In this document: positions 33,476 to 46,200 of the stretch, one piece after another
Layout: the number at the start of each line of letters is the position of its first letter
Numbering within the stretch: the stretch's first letter is position 1
Origin: Mactromeris polynyma
Taxonomy: Eukaryota > Mollusca > Bivalvia > Venerida > Mactridae
Assembly (NCBI GenBank): GCA_032209605.1
Contig: JASFXZ010000016.1
Span: 1,302,001 to 1,366,000, forward strand
Direction: 5' to 3'
Length of the DNA: 64,000 bases
The notes under the pieces: generated by a model
What the model saw: the letters and a program-made list of their open reading frames with translations, nothing else
Told to the model about the DNA's origin: nothing
Database searches by the model: none
Translations under genes and position numbers: made by a program

Positions 33476-33760
33476 ATGCTTGTGTGTTTTGCTAATGAAA
33501 TTATGTGTTATTTTATCGGCGTTGGATGTGTTGTGTGTACGTTTTAGTACGTTTTGCTGTAGCAAACAATATTTTATACATTATCCGTGGATACATGATA
33601 AATACACCATTGTTTGATGTATAGGATATATGCACTTCAAAGTTTGAGAAGGACAACCTGTCCGGAGCACTGGTACATTTCAATAAATCTCGATATTCAT
33701 ACCACTTCTGCTGGCTTACATTTATGTGTTAACATTTCTCCCGGAACTTAATTCAAAGTA

Positions 33761-34180
33761 CAGTAAAACCTTACTTTAAAGCCACCTCAATAGATATTTC
33801 CCACATCAACAATATTTACCTCCATTGCTCTGAACATTTAGACAGGCAAAATTATATAAGCAATTATGAGTGTAATTCCCATATATATAATATGTGATAA
33901 TTGAGAAAATACCTAGAGAATTTATATATGTGACAACCACTTTTTCTTCAACTTTCTGAGCCGTTTGCCAACATAAGCACAATGCATAAGTTATAAATTA
34001 TATACCAGATTATTGTATCATCGTTTACGTTATATTCTCTTTAAACATTAATGAAATTTGCCTGTCAATATGGCCGACTATTCATAACAGGGGAGGTAAA
34101 TATTGTATATGTGGGAACTATCTATAAGAAGACCAGTTTTCAAGGTTCTCAAGAGTGGTCGTCTTATCGAGATATTTCTG
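33761..34180. mobile_element. pogo-like MITE split by a second MITE
   Basis: TA flanks both ends. The 5' terminus is CAGTAAAACCTTACTTTAAA and the 3' terminus ends CTTATCGAGATATTTCTG. The interior segments 'ccacctcaatag' and 'aagaccagttttcaaggttc' match 34484-34669 once the insertion at 33797-34121 is removed. Confidence 0.6.
33797..34121. mobile_element. MITE inserted in a pogo-like MITE
   Basis: Its termini 'ttcccacatcaacaatattt' and 'aaatattgtatatgtgggaa' are inverted repeats, and the homology extends inward ('acctcc', 'gaggt'). The same element lies at 47451-47764 with an inverted interior ('aagtggttgtcaca' versus 'tgtgacaaccactt'). Confidence 0.7.
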
Positions 34181-34483
34181 TATCGGATACAGAAACAAAT
34201 TAAATTATTATTGATGGAAAAGTTTGTGATGCGATGTTTTGTTTCGTTGTGTATTTATAATTTTAAAAAAATTTGGTGTTATAATAAACATCTCAATCAA
34301 AAGTTTCAATTCATGGAGAATCAGGCTCTATGTGTCAAGACCGTGGGTAAAGCGGTTATGAATCTGAACTTGGAAATTTGCATCAGAACGCCATCTTTCC
34401 AATGTGCACTATTAAGACTGCGCTTAGACCACTCTCAATTTATAAAACCAGACCCACGAGTATGTCTTGCCAAAAATTACATA

Positions 34484-34669
34484 CAGTAAAACCTCAATAA
34501 TTAGACCACTCTGGGGACCATTGAAAACTGGTCTTCTTATTCAGGTGGTCATAATATCGAAATTGGGTAAAGAGAAAGCCAGTGAAAATGGACATTGATA
34601 ATTGTGTTCTTAATTTTGACGTGATCTTAATAATAAGAGGGTCTTTATACATGTATTGAGGTTTTACTG
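34484..34669. mobile_element. pogo-like MITE, intact ends
   Basis: The TA target site is duplicated. The perfect 16-bp terminal inverted repeat is CAGTAAAACCTCAATA. At 186 bp it is the cleanest member of the family in the window. Confidence 0.8.
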
Positions 34670-35384
34670 TAGATGTAAACGTGTTGATACGGGATTGTGA
34701 TATCTTTCGGCTCACCACATTGCAAGGGCCGTAAATTGTGTCATCAACAAGTGCGGGCGACGCGTCCCTCTGTGTTGTCTAGGAGCTCGATTCGGTATGT
34801 ATTTTTGCATTTTAGCATTGTTTTACGGATCGAAATGGTACGTGGTCTGTTGTACCCGCATGTGTCACTAGTTTGTCATAAACGTGTGCATTTTTCAAAG
34901 CAGCTTCCCAATTTTGAGACTGTGACATTCGCACGCAATGGGGTGCGCTTCCACGAAGTCCATTTTGCACAAATGTTCTCGAAAACATTGCCACCCTTAA
35001 AAACTATATGACACTGCAATATGAATTGCACAATACATGTCGTGTACATTACGTAATCACTGAATAATGTGGATTTTGTTGACAATGAATGGAAAAGCAC
35101 TACAAAGTTTTGTAGATATCAATGATGACCAGGTAAATGTATGCTACTATATGTACATGTCACTACATAACTTACACAAATGAGCAACACCAGTATAACA
35201 GTTAGACTTTTATTAAGTAATTCAAAACTTTAAGAAAAAACAACAATATGAAATGTAAAATTTGATAACAATAAATGTGCACACTTGTCAATTTAACTAG
35301 CGAATCTCTCTTTCTGTACAATTGATCAGTATGAAGAACTACCTTTATATTGATAAAATATCAATTTGCAACCAGTTGTCTTAC

Positions 35385-36921
35385 TTATTAACTTAGTTCG
35401 GACACTTCCACCACCAGAAACTTTTGAACGAAATTTCATCTTTTAAATTTGCGTTTAAGTGTCGAAATAAAGTTTCTTTTAATTTTGTTTTAATTCAATG
35501 GGAACGACACAATGTAAAAATAAATACAAATCGCCATATAAACTAATGAAGATTAAAAGTCATGCGAATTTGCAAATACATGAATAATTACAGAAAGGGT
35601 TGATAATGGCAACTGTTAGATTACCATCACAAATTATAGAATATCTATTTTAGAATTTCTCAAAAAGTATATAGATATTCCGTTATAAAATTTCATTTTC
35701 TAATTGGTGCAATAATACAGTTCGTACCATTTCGTCACGATTGCTACTTGATATTTCAACAATTTAATTGATTATTTAACCAATAAATCAGTGGTAACAG
35801 ATTACACTGGTAAAGATTTCCAATGACTTAAGTTTTGTTTTTATTCCAAATTTGTTCATTCATTTGACATGGTTTGTGAAACAAGTTGTTACAACGTACA
35901 TGTATACTTATCCTTCTCAATGACTACCTTCCGAGTTACTAACCAATACTCGAGCCTAATTCAAATGTAAAATTCGCAGTTCAACCACATTCCCTTACAA
36001 CTCGACCACCTCCGATAAGCAAGCCAAAACAAACGTACATTTCAAAGTACTGTTTAATTTGTGATTTGTGGGTAGCACTTGGGCAACCGACTACATTGTG
36101 AGTGACCGAATAACATAGTCATAATACGACATGATTATCAACATAATTCATGAATATGTATGACTGTTTAAAATCGCGTAATATATGCTTGCATGAAATA
36201 ACATTTCATAACTACAACAATTAATGAGTGTAAACGTGTTCATAAAGGTAAAATAGAATAACATCCAAAAAACGACTCTCGTCCACATCTATAATAAAAT
36301 ATATTGTTAACAATTATCAATAAAATGAAACGTGCTGAAAATACCTCCTCTGTACATTGACTGAAAAGACTGACATACGAGCGTACACTATCATCTCCAT
36401 CTGGTACATGAATATCAACATTGGCTAAAGCATATACGTATATACTATGTGCTAACAGTGCTCTTAAAAGATCTCTGACCTGAATACAATAGTTGACGGT
36501 AGGGATAACAAACATCTGATGGCACAATACTTTGTACGTAATATGCTAATTGTTATACTTCCCATAATTTTAATTTTCAATTATGCTGAGTACAAATCAG
36601 TTTAGCTCTGTATGAAACTCCTATGGCACCGTCTTTGTTGCAAACATGCTATTATCGCGCAAAAAATAATTATATAACTACAGTCATTCCCGGATCCCCC
36701 GCCCGCGTAACAAAGCCTCCACCTACTTAAAACGCCGTGTAACAAACTTGCACAAACACATTTGTGATGTTTTACACTTGTTTGAAAAGCCGACAAAGCG
36801 TCTTGATAACTAAGACCCTAAACTAGGACGTTTATAATCTTTTTCTACCTTCTTCTTCTTCCAATTAATGTGCAGGGCCCACTCTGGAGCATCGACGCAT
36901 TTAGTGATATGTACAAGGTGA
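35385..36921 (-). CDS. Gene 3 (partial): unrecognised coding exons
   Basis: Exon 36921-36849 has acceptor 'ttcctcacag' and encodes HLVHITKCVDAPEWALHINW followed by KKKK. Exon 36479-36345 (45 codons, phase 0-0) encodes VRDLLRALLAHSIYVYALAN, then VDIHVPDGDDSV, and ends SQCTEE. They join in frame. A third candidate, 35439-35385 (MKFRSKVSGGGSVRTKLI, donor ATAA|GTAAGA), also fits in phase but has a weak acceptor. Codon content looks like real protein. I cannot name a family, nor find the upstream or downstream exons. It could be a live gene with exons in the flanking AT-rich spacers or a leftover fragment. Confidence 0.4.
35855..36010 (-). repeat. SINE-like dispersed repeat
   Basis: It shares 'gaaacaagttgttacaac' and 'ttactaaccantactcg' with sequence at 63040-63500 and with 37395-37430. 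It probably belongs to one tRNA-derived SINE family. Boundaries are uncertain. Confidence 0.35.
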
Positions 36922-37394
36922 CTGTGAGGAACAATGCGGTGATAAATTTAAAACATGGATAAAAACGTGTTGTGCGTCGATTAGTGAAGGGAGTTTACAT
37001 TTTACTTATCATACACACAATAGCTCTCCTTTCCACACGAGGTATTAATTACCATACAATATTAAATGTACATCTATTAATTAAAACCACAAATCACGAC
37101 AATATAATAAAACACACAATGACTGAAATATTGAAAAATACAAATCTTTTACTCAGTATACAAGTATTCCGCGACGGCCATTTTCATTTCACAAAATGTT
37201 TTGTAGCTGGTACTACGACTAAAAGTTTAATCCAAAACATTGAAATTAGGTAACTTTTGTAATATTGACACCGATTTCTCAAAATATTTAGATAAAATCT
37301 GTCCGAAAATGTTAAGAACAAACAATTGAAAATTACTAAAATTGCATCGAATGTGCTTAAAACTTCTGCTAATCATTATCGATGACTGTTCCAT

Positions 37395-37530
37395 AAATTA
37401 CTAACAAGTACTCGCATCTAATTCAGACTCTGTGAAGGTCATAATCCAACCCCCACCACTACAAGCCGGGCTCAAACTCGCGGCATCCAGACCAGGAGTA
37501 AAGCGCTCTAACCCTAGGCACTACACCTTA
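37395..37530 (-). mobile_element. tRNA-derived SINE
   Basis: On the minus strand the head reads TAGGGTTAGAGCGCTTTACT (A-box region) and GAGTTTGAGCCCGGC (near-consensus B box), followed by a body ending 'gatgcgagtacttgttagta'. Confidence 0.6.
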
Positions 37531-38064
37531 AGAAGTGATATTCTGAGTTATATAAAACATAGGTAAGTTAAGTATTTGGGACGTAAACTAGATTTAAATG
37601 TCGAGATCACTTAGTATGGCGACTATATCAAATGTTTTCGAATAAATAATATACTAAGCTTGAGCAAACTCTCAATTGGAGAGTGTTTGGAAATTAGGTT
37701 CAGTTCTCCATGAATGTGTTCAAATAGACGGTTATCGCTTCAACACGAAGATAAAAGTATTGATCTACAAAGCATAGATATTGTTTTTTTTCGGATCTGA
37801 TGTTCAGAACATGTCATACAATACTTTGATCACTGTATTGTTTAGCTAACTCACAAAAATGAAAGTACATACCAAACAAAACAGGCTATTAGACTGATAC
37901 ATAAGTATAACATTCAACAATCATATTGACACACTTATAAATAAGAAATGTTCACTCAAACAAACTACATGTACATATACTATATAAAATGTAATGATCA
38001 CACTAAAAAAAGACATGAATCAATACAAAAATAGTAATCATTTCAAGTTGTATCATTGTAATCT

Positions 38065-38350
38065 AAACTAGATGTGTTCATAGGACACGGATGCCCCCGC
38101 TATGGTCTTGTCAAGCGTTATTGATTGGAATCCAAATTTCAAGAGGCCATAACTCATCCAAACATCGGTGGATTGTGGCCGAAATCGAACGTGACCTGTA
38201 TTGTATTATCCTTTGCTTATGTTCCCAATAAGACTTTAATACACCCATGCTTTCAAGCATTATTGATTGGAAACTAATGTTAGCACGGACGGACAGGGGT
38301 AACACTTTATGCCCCTTCGCCATAGTCCGAATAGCGGGGACATAAAACAT
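38065..38350. mobile_element. MITE-like repeat with 'gcccccgctatgg' ends
   Basis: The left end 'ggatgcccccgctatgg' and right end 'ccgaatagcggggacataaa' form an imperfect inverted repeat. The interior has 'gcgttattgattggaa' and its repeat 'gcattattgattggaa'. It resembles an abundant dispersed bivalve repeat as I recall it (not searched). Confidence 0.5.
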
Positions 38351-40084
38351 AAAGCAACTCTAATATACATGAAATTGAAATTCCCCAATCTAACATATTT
38401 AAAACCTGACAAATCAAACAATCTCATAAAACAAACAGATACGTACTTTTATTTAGGTTTCCATAATTGCATATAAATACTTATAACTATAGGATAGTAA
38501 AACGCTTTTGAGAACACATTTTTAAGCATAAACAAGTTCGACATAATTATTTTAGTACAAGGAAACGTTTATGTTCTTAAGTCGTATCAAAATTGTCCAT
38601 AAGTATGCTCCAACGATTACGAATTGTGTTGTTATTCTAATGACATTGAGGACTCTTTTCAGTGTATATGTTATAAAGTTATATGCCTATCTTGTAACGA
38701 TTTACATAGAAAATATATCCCTACATACTAAAGTAAAAAGCCGTCATTGTTTATTTTTCAAAATGTAACAACAAAGTTACTTTATGCAAAGTAGCTATGT
38801 TTGTAAAAGATGCCTCAAAACAAAGATATTTAACATTAGCATACTTTGATTGTTACCTTCGAACAATATTTGTCATTTTTCACCTTGACTCTTTAATAAC
38901 GTCATATGATTTGTTTGTCCTCTAAAACTTGTTGTAATCCCCCTGTTTACTTTGTCTCATCCGTTCGTTTCATGTTCTCATGTGATGTACTGTATATTTT
39001 GTACTTTGTATGTGATTGTATGACGATATACTATGTACAAGACAAAACAAATAAAATGTTCTGTTCTGATAATGTGTTATTAACAAACGTGACTATAAAT
39101 AGATTCAGACGCGTCCATACAAATCGTAGGGTGTGAAGGTTTCTTTTAAATAAATACACACAAACAAGAAATATCTTTAAAAAAACTAACGGCGTAGACA
39201 GAATGATGTCTTCCGATATGTTAAATGAAATGTTTTTAAATCCTTACAAGAAATTAACTCGGATTTAGACTATATATACTATAATCATGAACCTGTCTTA
39301 TCAGGGTCATTATATACATGCTTAAAAAATATTAACTTCTTCCGGCAAAATTCGAACTGCAAACGAACGCACATCTTACGAAAACCCCGTTTGGAGTCTT
39401 TTGTGTGAAAATATGATTGGTCAGAATTTAAAAAAAAACGCTTGGAGGACAACATTTGATTTGTCGACAATGCAGGCCAAAATCATGTTATACAGCAACG
39501 CCGAAAAATGTGTTCTTTTCAGTAAGCATAATTCAATAGTGAGCTAAGTCGTGTTACAAGCTATCGTTTTTCAACATTTTACTGGTCAAATGAAGCGCAT
39601 GTAAAGACACGTTTTGTTATTTTGAATGAAATTGTCGCGTTCCACTGTTTATACTGGAGTCGTGGTATTGTTGGGACATTCTATGCTGTTCTTCTATGCT
39701 ATTTTGTCGCCAATGTTAAGTAAATGTGGCGATTTCGTCAAAAAATATTAAATGAGTTGTTGTGTATCTTAGCAAATATAAAATAGATCTTCTAAAGTTA
39801 TCTCAATATAAGACAAACAATACTGACAACAATTACAATATAAAGATTCAAGTGTCACTAATAAAAACGCATAAAATTCGAATAAAATATGCGTTTGAAA
39901 AATTGGCGTTAGTCAGTGTAAGCAATTTGACTTTAAATTCATCGCAATAAAAAATATGTTTCATGTTCCATCGACATGCAAAATATTTCTAAACCAATTA
40001 TTCTGAGATTTTAGTGTACACGTTAACATATTTAAACGAAAAAGCAACATTAAACTTATCAAACTGTTCGAATTGTGTCTCTCA

Positions 40085-40297
40085 TTAACATCCAAATACT
40101 CGATCGAAGCCATCATTCAAATTTGCCATTAGAATTCGGGCATCTCGTATCAATGAACCGATGTCTAGGATGAATATTGCACCAAACACGATACAAAACA
40201 TTGCAATCCCAACATAGCCGATGCTCGCTGCACTTTGCCGTTCATCTCCCTTGCTTAGTTTCTGTGCAGTCGTAGCTGACAATGCCACTGTATCCAC
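40085..40297 (-). CDS. Gene 4: transmembrane segment and cytoplasmic tail
   Basis: The terminal exon of 70 codons. KLSKGDERQSAASIGYVGI leads into a hydrophobic helix (A-M-F-C-I-V-F-G-A-I-F-I-L-D), then about 24 residues ending RVFGC and TAA. The R-x-S-A-x-x-x-G-Y-x-G-I entry to the helix resembles a juxtamembrane segment I recall from many bivalve surface proteins (not searched). Confidence 0.85.
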   Translation of the reverse strand: MDTVALSATTAQKLSKGDERQSAASIGYVGIAMFCIVFGAIFILDIGSLIRDARILMANLNDGFDRVFGC

Positions 40298-43200
40298 CTG
40301 TAAAGAGTTGTACATATACAAGAATTAGATAAAATGAGTTGGCTACAACACAACTTTTTCTTTCAAATCCATTTAATGTCATTTAAATATAAAACAAAAG
40401 AGCATAACTTTACTTTTTTCAATTTATGTAATGACTCATACCGGTTAGCCGCCCTAACCAGCTTACCTCGATTCGCATTCAATGGACCAATGACTTTTAT
40501 ATGTACTTCGTCCAATCAAATTACTGCGAAGAACTCACTGGTCATCCAGAAATTGATAAAACTTGTATTTATAGTTATTTAGGGTTGTAGTTAAAAGCGT
40601 CTGGAATCAACTTTTAGATTTTACTTCTAAATATTTTTCTATATAGTTTACCTTCAGTTTATTTTGCATCTGAGCATTATCGTCTGCAAGTGTGTTAGTT
40701 AACTCTTCATCAGTTAGGTTTTTAGTAGCTTCGTATTTTTCTACCCATGAACACTTGCACTGGCAATCTGTCCAGCACTGGTCAGGAGGTCTATTTATGA
40801 TAAGACAGACTGGATCGACAGGTTTGTCAACAACAGGAGTTCCTATGAAAAGCATTAGAAGTTGTGTTTGTAAAATGGTGCATTTTGCGCGCGTCTATAA
40901 AGCAGCTTAGCAGCTAGTTCTAAAGAAAACTATGCTTTTAAAATAAACAGAGGCAATTTCAAAATAACTATGATCAAGTCAATTGTATGAAAGCTTACAC
41001 AATCTTATACATCTTTTTTCAAACCCTAAGACAATGGTTTGTCATATGACATAACTATAATAATGAACATCTTTGATTTCCTTTTACCTAAATAAACAAG
41101 TTCCGATGTTGTTCCCTGGAATGTTCCAAATCAAACTAGGAATATGTTTAGTGAACAAGCCTACATCTGAAATAACACCCCAGGCACGAACTTTATATAC
41201 AATAGGGTATATCTACACGTGGTTAAACCTCCACATCTTTTTTTAAGTTTTGGTGAACAGTTTATGACAGTGTGCCACATTCATGGCTAAGGTCTGTTAC
41301 CTCACAAACGAAAGTTACATTTACACATCGAAGGGTGGAAACATTGCCTGCATGTGCAAAAAACGAATATAATGTCGAAGAGCAAATGCTACATAATTGA
41401 TCTTAGCCAGAGCAACAGCACAGGGAGACATAGAAATGTAGGTATCATGTCCCATATGCTGTTATTAAATATGAGTAACACATTTTAGCAACAGATATTA
41501 TGTTATGCAAGACATTTGATTATATGTAAATAGTTCATTGCATGTTTTATAAAACAAATAATAACAAAATATTTCATTACAAAAATGAGTAATTTGCTAC
41601 AATGTGACTTCACTGTAAATTGTTTATTTTTACTATTTTTTATAAAACATATAATTTACATATAATCAAATGTCTTGCACAACATAATAATAATGAAAAC
41701 ACTGTAGTAAATGGGAGTAACACATTTGAGAAACAAGATATTGGGCATTATATATGCATACCCTCACTATTACCATGACAAAAGGGACAACATACCAAAA
41801 ACTGTCTTGTGCGCGGCATGCGGAAAAGTTTCAAAACCCATTGATTGATTTTTATTTTCCCTCATTCGTAGACAAAATTTGCTCTTTCCGAAACAAAAGA
41901 TAGACTCAAAACAAATAATGCAGTTTGCACTATTGTCCTCGCTGCCATATTAACGTTAGATGCAAGTGTTAGATGACCAGTAAAGTTTTATTTAGGGACT
42001 GAAGCTATCGACGTTTACTGAACCTTTATGCAATCAAAAAGCACATTTCACATTGAATATGACTCGTTAACAAGATGGTACAGCCTCGCGAACACAATAT
42101 AATTAAAGCTCTTGTGCATCTTGAATCGGGCGTAATTGACCGTGACGTTGCAAGTCTGTATACCTGTCGTCGCAACGCAATTATAAATCTGCAATAGCGT
42201 TTTGGCCAATCTTGAAGCGTCAGAGATTGCACTCGTTCAGACAGATCAAAGGTGGATGTCTTATCAGAAGCTAGAATATACAGTATTAATATAATTCGTC
42301 AAGACACGACAAGACGGAAAAATACATAACATATTTGATTGCGATTTGCAAGTATCAGCTTTGAATCAAATCATGGGTTCGTACTGGTATCAAATATCTT
42401 CCATTTGGACTATTTACTTCAATATATTGATATATTGTATACAAAGGCATGGTATTGCAATTGTTTCTCCGAGTACTGCTCAATGTACCCTATTGTAGTT
42501 GGCCTCACCTTGAATGCTGATTCCGCAATCTTCTCCAAAGGCTCCGTCGAGATCCGTGTCTGAAACGAGGCGACCAAAGACAGTAAATAACAAATAAATA
42601 TATATTCGCAGGATCAAATCACGGCAACAGATCACTTGAAGCAAACTGCATGTCTGTCCTTTGTATTCTAAAGAAACTGTTTGAGAAACGAGCGAACTCT
42701 CATACATACCCATGTTATCCACACCCTCGTTTAAAAACAGAAGAATATAGAGAGCTACCGAATCAATTAAGGAGGTAGCTACTCTTTCCAAATATTTAAT
42801 GTCGATAGTAGCAGCAGTCATCATTACTGTAAACGAAGTCATTGCGTACTTGAATTTGGAAACCCGTGCCAACAACCGGAAGCGGGCACAATAACCGGGT
42901 ATTTGCACGCTGCCAGGAGCGTTGATTCCTATAGACCGTGTATAACGCGGCCTACACTTTATTGTGAAAAATCGAAAAATCAAATGGCTCAAACTGCACT
43001 AAGATATTTAATGTATGTTTTGATGTTATTGTAAGCTACATGAAATAAACAACAAAACGTATCTCTGACGATCTAGCTACAAAAACTTTTCCGGAAAACC
43101 CTGACCCCTAGAACTAGGCCTCCACATCAATTGCAGCTATATTATCGGCAAATTTAACGCGTTGTCATGACGCAATATCGAAGCAACACTTTAATGAACA

Positions 43201-46200
43201 TAATCTTTATGCTTCATAGCATCATCACGTGTTCGAAACTGGTGTTGTGTACGGATCTAGCTCCTCACAAGTCATTAGTGACATATTTAGGTATACTGCT
43301 CTCAGTTTGATACTGTTGATACACAATTAGATAGTTAAATTAATAAAACAAGCATTTTACGTTGTTTTACTTAAAAGTATCCTATTTACTTGCCCTAAAC
43401 AATGCGATATAGGTAGATCTACTGTATTAATAATAATTGGACTGAACCTTTATACGGGAGACTTGTCTTAAATCGAAATATATGTATAAAGTGTTACCTT
43501 GTCTGTAAACACCATATTCGCTATTAACGCAATCTTCTTCATCGACAAGTTTGTCACAATCACCATCAATGTTTTTGCCATCTGTGTCAGTTGCAATCTC
43601 GCATGTTTGTTGCAGCTAGAATGATACACATTTATATTTTGAAGAACACAAATAGTAGAGTATTTGAAAGCGTAAATATAAACACAAATATATAATGAAA
43701 TCAAAATACATTAGTACCAATACGGTATACGTGTAGGCATATTCTATCAAAAGATTTACCACTAGACGATCCTTTATTAAAATGCATATTTAAAGCTTTA
43801 TATACATCTTGGCGGAATGTCTCTACAATACAGTACCGATTTTAAATAAGGTTTTAGAGTTGATACATACATCCAATTTTGTAATGACTTTTCTGGGAGA
43901 AGACATCACGAACCATTTCCCGGTTGTTGAATCCGCGACAACTGAAAATCCATACTTCAGCTGATCAACTAATAAATATCTGAAGAAGTCATCCATATCT
44001 TGTGTATCCCATTCCTCATTGCCGCTGTTTGAATTGGGAACGAAGAACGTCCTTATGTCTGTATTGTTGTACCCAAATGTAGTCATAAAGTTGTTTGGTA
44101 TGGATTGTACATTGACATCGTGCATGTCGGAAACTGGAGGTATGTGGAGAAAAGATGTGCTACTGTTGTCAGCATTGTGAAAGAGTATAGCGACGGCAAT
44201 TTCCTCAGTGGCTGTGATTTTATACGAGCTAGATACATCAATACTTATTTGGATCACATCTCCTCGGTTGTAAATCGGATATGTACCATCGAATCCACGA
44301 GATATATTAACAATGATATTGTCCGTGTTTGCAATTACAAAAATCACAGCATCTAACATGCTGGTTAAGCTCAAGGGTTCAAAGGCTGGAACATAATATT
44401 CTTTTGACCATGAATTTGTAGGCAACATTTGGTTGAAACCATCGTAGACGGTAGTATTACCTTGTAGTTGAGAAGTTCCACAGTATACCGCAACAGGTTT
44501 ATTAAAGTTAAACACTGTACCTGAATAAGGTTGTTCACTGGTTGTCATGAAAGGTATGGATAGATCCATATCGCCTTTATATGAATTGACGTATTTGTTA
44601 TGTGCTGCATTTACGTCAAAATAAGGTATCACTTGAATATCTGAATACTCCGAAGTAAATAGACACGTCTTCATCACCGCTACAGCACTGTTTTCGGTGT
44701 CCTGAGCATTATCAAGAATCATATATTCAAACCCGTACGTGTCAACAGGAAACACAGGATAACTCATCATTTTATCGTCTGTATCGGTATACAGGACAGA
44801 CACAGTGACTTCATCATCTGTGATAATAACATGCACATGTTTAATCATCTTCTTGGAATCAGTACAATGGTAGTATCGAGTATACTCGTCCAATTGCTCA
44901 ACGGGAATATTCGTAAAGTCGTTGTCGTGAAATCTAATTACAGCAACACCTGTGTTAGAGTTCACAGCGGAAACGAGCAGTCCACATTTTTTCAAAGTAT
45001 TCTGTGGCGGTGTCTTCACCAAGAATTTCCTTCCGTAGCTGTCCGATGAGCCTAAAATGCAGGCGTTTAAATCAATACACATTTGTTAAAAAAAACTCGC
45101 CAATTTTAAGCTATATACTTTTTATATACTTTGTTGCAATGTAATTTTGTCCCATTCGAATAAACTCATATTTGGACAATAATGTATTAATGTGTGATCA
45201 AACTGAATTGAACAGATGCGCAACAGTTAAAGCAGCTTGATTACAGCGGACATGAGATATCAGGTGAATTGTCTTAAAGCAAGCAGACGTAATACTAAAA
45301 GTGTAGCTTGCATTAATAGAGATCTAAGATACTTTCATAAGATTTTTGGAAGTCAATCAGGAACTTCAGTTATTGTGTGATGTATTATATCGTTTATGAA
45401 TATCAAAATACCCTCATTATTTCTTATTACTAAAAAATCACTATAAATGTGTGCACGTGTGTCAACCTTATTCCATTAATTTTCCAAACGTTCCCAAAGT
45501 AAACAATTTACATTGTAGTATAATAATTGTGTAAAAATTATAGAAATAGAGATAAAATGGTTACAGGGAACACCACATGCCCAAGACAATGCCTCCCACA
45601 CACATCCCCAGAAAACAACAGTCTACAAAAGATTATGCAGTAAGGAGGTGCAAGGGTAAACATGCCTTGGAATAGGGGGGCAATGAATGGTCTGGCCGAC
45701 CATAAAAATAACTAACGACAATTAAGCGGAAACGAAAAATATCGACGAATAGTTACATTTGGCACAATATTTCGAGCAGTAACTACTAGCAAACACCGCA
45801 TATCGTTGATCAGAACAGAATTTGGTACCATACATAGAACAATTAGACCATCTATCAAAGCACCTCCACCCTGAAATTAAACAAATAATCGTTTGTGCAT
45901 TACATCGTTATCCTAACAGTTGATCAGTCCCAAACCAGTCGAAGTAGTCTCGCCCCTGACAAGGTATGCGTTTTTCAGCTTATAGGCTTTGATTCACTCT
46001 TCTTTGTTGCTGGACCAGAGCCTTTAAGGGCATATCAGCAGGGTGTCAGCAGGATATCTTTATCAGTGTTTATCTAAGGACCATAAAGCAATGTAGCAAG
46101 AACATCGAATAATGTGCTACTATACATATTAGGAAAAGGGGTGACATTTGGGTGTTTAAACATAAAAATAAAAATATGATTATTTCATTGTTTGTGAGTA

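Larger units (their letters stand above)
36925..40080. other. Spacer between genes 3 and 4
   Basis: Apart from the SINE at 37395-37530 and the MITE-like element at 38065-38350, no supported exon is seen. The stretch near 38890-39070 ends in AATAAA-containing sequence and may be a 3' tail of an old retroelement or of a plus-strand transcript; the evidence is weak. Confidence 0.4.

Noticed and set aside
36602..36796. A 64-codon minus-strand frame between the two exons of gene 3
   Set aside because: It has no splice borders and no coding pattern, and it lies in the intron between the two supported exons.
42480..42992. A 170-codon minus-strand frame
   Set aside because: Only the last part (42559-42509) has coding features and splice borders. 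The rest is an intron read-through without recognisable protein pattern.
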